Part shown: piece after piece, positions 12,434 through 14,452 of the stretch | Layout of the letters: the number at the start of each line of letters is the position of its first letter | How positions within the stretch are numbered: position 1 is the first letter of the stretch | Source: Patulibacter sp. | GTDB taxonomy: Bacteria; Actinomycetota; Thermoleophilia; Solirubrobacterales; Solirubrobacteraceae | Length of the DNA: 14,452 nucleotides | Assembly: GCA_031119595.1 (NCBI GenBank) | Contig: JAVHXX010000001.1 | Span: 1 to 14,452, forward strand | Reading direction: 5' to 3' | Notes under the pieces: generated by a model | Database searches by the model: none | Seen by the model: only the letters and a program-made list of their open reading frames with translations | Told to the model about the DNA's origin: nothing | Translations under genes and position numbers: made by a program

Positions 12434-13621
12434 CTAGGGCTGGCCCATGTAGCCCGGGCCCGCGAGCTGGTCGAAGAGTCGCATCCAGCTCGGCCACTCG
12501 AGGAACGAATGCACGCCGTCGGCGATGAACCCGCCGCTCGCGGGATCGCGGTCGTCGTAGACGCACCGTCCGCCGGACGCGTTGATCGCATCGCACCCGC
12601 CGACCATGAGGGCGTCCGGGACGAAGGGATCGTCGGTGCCGCCACGCGGTTCCTGGAGCATCATCACCGGCGGGTCCGCGGCGTCGACGTTCGCGCGGCA
12701 GGCCGGCATGAGACTCGGGCGGGTCTGGCCCGCGAGCATCGGGTCGGTGATAGCCGTCGAGCCGGCGAAGCATGCCGGGCCGCTCACGGACAGCGCACCA
12801 GCGATCGTCGAGTCCCCGGGGTCGCGGCCGCTTGGCAACTGGTCCTGGTTGCCGCCGAACGCCAGCCGCAGCGCCACCGAGCCGCCGGCAGAGGTGCCGA
12901 TCGCGAAGATCCGCTTCGGGTCGATCCCGAACCTCGCGTCGGTCTTGAGCGTGCGGATCAGGGCCTGCAGCACCCACTGGTCCTGCTGGAGGACCGGCTC
13001 CAGGCCGCGGGCCTGCAGCCGGCTCAGATACGCCTTCCACGCCGGGGTCTTCACCCAGTCGTCGAAGCCGTCGCAGGAGTTGACGTTCGGGGCGGTGCGA
13101 CTCGCCTGCGAGTACCGCGGATTGGGCTTGTAGTCGCCGTAGGTGGACAGCACGCCCGCGAGCGGATATTCCGGGGCGACCACGATGTATCCGCGGTTCG
13201 CCAGTTCGCGGGCGTGCGGTGAGAGGTCGGAGCGGCTGCCGCAGATGAAGGCGCCGCCCGCGAGCAGGAGCACCGCGGCGCGCGGCTTCGCGGTGCCCGC
13301 CGCGATCTGCGCGGCGAGGTCGCTGCGCACGTAGAGGTCGAACGGCATCGGCGCGATCCCCTCGGCGTAGGCGACGACGTTCTTCGTCGCCGGACCCGTC
13401 CACCCGACGGGCCGCGCGCCGTACCCGAGCGACACGCAGAGGCCGCTCCCCTGTTCGTTCTCGCAGCCGGCCGGTGGACCGCCGTTGCCGGAGGGCGACG
13501 CGGGAGACGCGGACAGGGTCGCCGCGAGCACGAGCAGCGCCACGATCGCCGCGATGAGGCGACCGGTGGGACGCACGCGGCGCCCGACGGCGGGTCCGCG
13601 GCCACGGGACAGGGTGGACAC
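12434..13621 (-). CDS. secreted alpha/beta-hydrolase (esterase/lipase-like)
   Basis: A 395-residue exported carboxylesterase-like alpha/beta hydrolase. A basic N-terminus and hydrophobic core RLIAAIVALLVLAATLSASP (21-40) form a signal peptide with cleavage near 38. The oxyanion region is LLLAGGAFICGSRSDLSPHA (118-137), followed by GYIVVAPEYPL (144-154). The nucleophile elbow is IGTSAGG with S244; D330/D331 in GGTDDPF and H371 in DGVHSFLEW complete a likely triad. Eight cysteines remain after the signal, consistent with extracellular disulfides. Near 90-110 FDLYVRSD resembles the entry strand of the BD-FAE/hormone-sensitive-lipase group. The start is GTG 13621, because TAGGCT ends 7 nt before it and the signal peptide follows directly; the open frame to an ATG at 13699 would add 26 unlike residues and overlap the promoter. 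The substrate is unknown. Confidence 0.82.
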   Translation of the reverse strand: MSTLSRGRGPAVGRRVRPTGRLIAAIVALLVLAATLSASPASPSGNGGPPAGCENEQGSGLCVSLGYGARPVGWTGPATKNVVAYAEGIAPMPFDLYVRSDLAAQIAAGTAKPRAAVLLLAGGAFICGSRSDLSPHARELANRGYIVVAPEYPLAGVLSTYGDYKPNPRYSQASRTAPNVNSCDGFDDWVKTPAWKAYLSRLQARGLEPVLQQDQWVLQALIRTLKTDARFGIDPKRIFAIGTSAGGSVALRLAFGGNQDQLPSGRDPGDSTIAGALSVSGPACFAGSTAITDPMLAGQTRPSLMPACRANVDAADPPVMMLQEPRGGTDDPFVPDALMVGGCDAINASGGRCVYDDRDPASGGFIADGVHSFLEWPSWMRLFDQLAGPGYMGQP

Positions 13622-13628
13622 CCGCGCG

Positions 13629-13634
13629 AGCCTA
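13629..13634 (-). promoter_or_regulatory. leaderless -10 box of the esterase gene
   Basis: TAGGCT on the minus strand with 7 nt before a GTG at 13621. It is the third copy of this exact hexamer at this exact spacing in the window and it decides the start. Confidence 0.6.
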
Positions 13635-13700
13635 CCGACACGCGGCGTTTCCCGAAACCTGGGCGCCGCACAGGGCTTTCCTCGGAACGCCGATTCCACT

Positions 13701-13706
13701 TAGGAT
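13701..13706 (+). promoter_or_regulatory. leaderless -10 box of the aminotransferase gene
   Basis: TAGGAT with 6 nt before the ATG at 13713. The same hexamer serves the SCP2-like gene. Confidence 0.6.
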
Positions 13707-13712
13707 CCGGGA

Positions 13713-14452
13713 ATGTCCGAGGACCTTGCGATCGATTGGGAGCAGCGCCTGTCGCCCGCTGCACGCCGCCTGAAGGCGAGCGACATCCGCGAGATCCTGA
13801 AGGTGACCGAGCAGCCGTGGGTGATCAGCTTCGCCGGCGGGCTCCCCGCGCCGGAGCTGTTCCCGGTGGAGCAGCTCCAGGAGGCCAGCGCCCGCGTGCT
13901 CAGCCGCGGTGCCGGCGCCTCGACCGTGCAGTACTCCACGACCGAGGGTGATCCCGCGCTGCGCGGCTGGGTGGCCGAGCGCGACGGCGTCACCCCCGAC
14001 CACGTCCAGGTGGTGACGGGAAGCCAGCAGGGCCTCGACCTCGTGGTTCGGCTGCTGGTGGGCCCGGGCCGCGCCGTGGCCGTCGAGGATCCGACCTACC
14101 TCGGCTTCCTCCAGGTCACGCAGTTCAACGGCGTGCGTGCCGTGCCGGTCGCCACGGACGACGACGGCCTCATCCCGGAGGCGCTCGACCGCGCGCTGGG
14201 CACCGGCGAGATCGACGCGCTCTACGTGATGCCGAACTTCCAGAACCCGACCGGCCGCACCACGAGCCTCGAGCGTCGCGAGGCGATCATCGACATCGCG
14301 CTGCGCCACGGCGTGCCGGTGATCGAGGACGACCCGTACGGCGAGCTGCGGTTCCGCGGTGAGTCGCTGCCGTCGCTGCACGCGCTCGCCACGCGGCGCG
14401 TCGGTGACCCGGACGCGAGTCCGGTGATCCGCCTCTCGACCTTCAGCAAGAT
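13713..14452 (+). CDS. PLP-dependent aminotransferase, cut by the window end
   Basis: The first 246 residues of a fold-type I (class I/II) aminotransferase of the 2-aminoadipate/LysN-ARO8-like group; the family is usually about 400 residues, so roughly 60% is present. Visible are VISFAGGLPAPELFP (37-51, the substrate loop typical of this group), VQYSTTEGDPALRGWVAER (72-90), VVTGSQQGLDLVVRLLVGPG (100-119), VEDPTYLGF (124-132), VMPNFQNPTG with N178 contacting the cofactor, and VIEDDPYGELRF with D207 (pyridine nitrogen) and Y209. LSTFSK ends the window, and its K246 is the expected Schiff-base lysine. There is no N-terminal GntR domain, so it is not a MocR regulator. It starts at ATG 13713 with a leaderless-type box and is divergent from the esterase gene. 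Amino-donor specificity cannot be fixed from this fragment. Confidence 0.9.
   Translation, partial: MSEDLAIDWEQRLSPAARRLKASDIREILKVTEQPWVISFAGGLPAPELFPVEQLQEASARVLSRGAGASTVQYSTTEGDPALRGWVAERDGVTPDHVQVVTGSQQGLDLVVRLLVGPGRAVAVEDPTYLGFLQVTQFNGVRAVPVATDDDGLIPEALDRALGTGEIDALYVMPNFQNPTGRTTSLERREAIIDIALRHGVPVIEDDPYGELRFRGESLPSLHALATRRVGDPDASPVIRLSTFSK

Noticed and set aside
13621..13699. Extended N-terminus of the esterase from an ATG at 13699
   Set aside because: It would place 26 Arg-rich residues before a good signal peptide and overlap the TAGGCT box; the GTG at 13621 fits both signals.
1..14452. CRISPR arrays, insertion sequences, prophage or integrase genes
   Set aside because: No regularly spaced repeats, transposase or integrase motifs, or target-site duplications were seen.

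Overview
The window is very GC-rich, densely packed chromosomal DNA with no mobile element, CRISPR array, tRNA or rRNA. It fits an actinobacterium. The secreted propeller protein with a C-terminal cysteine-flanked domain, the SigG-type sigma factor with a SnoaL-like tail, and the many leaderless genes suggest the Thermoleophilia/Solirubrobacterales (Patulibacter-like). That placement is inference; only the base composition and gene style are seen directly.

Layout. 208-1419 (+) is an acyl-CoA dehydrogenase, followed by a 330-base noncoding stretch with hairpins and repeats. 1750-2070 (-) is a YbjQ/UPF0145 protein. 2134-2934 (-) is an SDR oxidoreductase, divergent from a PhzF-family protein at 2984-3682 (+). 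A structured 286-base intergenic region (3683-3968) follows; it may encode a small RNA ending in a UUCG-capped hairpin. 3969-4349 (+) is an SCP2-like lipid-binding protein and 4369-4773 (+) a cupin. 4923-5954 (+) is a secreted LysM-LysM-transglycosylase that converges on a VOC/glyoxalase protein (5991-6428, -). The VOC gene is divergent from an ECF sigma factor (6536-7546, +). 7620-8300 (+) is a SirB1-like protein behind a perfect 22-bp palindrome. 8475-10007 (+) is an exported Asp-box beta-propeller protein converging on a malyl-CoA/citramalyl-CoA lyase-like enzyme (10024-11001, -). MsrB (11154-11621, -) is divergent from an atypical SDR (11746-12417, +). A secreted esterase (12434-13621, -) is divergent from a PLP aminotransferase that runs off the window (13713 onward, +).

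These are mostly single-gene housekeeping and accessory metabolic units rather than one pathway. Possible themes are acyl-CoA metabolism (acyl-CoA dehydrogenase, malyl-CoA lyase-like protein, SCP2), redox and electrophile handling (MsrB, VOC, SDRs) and the cell wall (LysM transglycosylase).

The most consistent signal is promoter architecture. Nine of the fifteen genes have a TANNNT -10 hexamer (mostly TAGGNT) whose last base lies 6-8 nt before the start codon, so transcription should begin at the start codon and the mRNAs should be leaderless. This pattern also fixes several starts, notably a GTG for the esterase. Four other genes (acyl-CoA dehydrogenase, VOC, SirB1-like and lyase) instead have clear Shine-Dalgarno sequences. 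I did not find a convincing new multi-gene system. The best candidates for new biology are the structured intergenic RNA, the palindromic operator, and the SDR with an interrupted nucleotide-binding motif.
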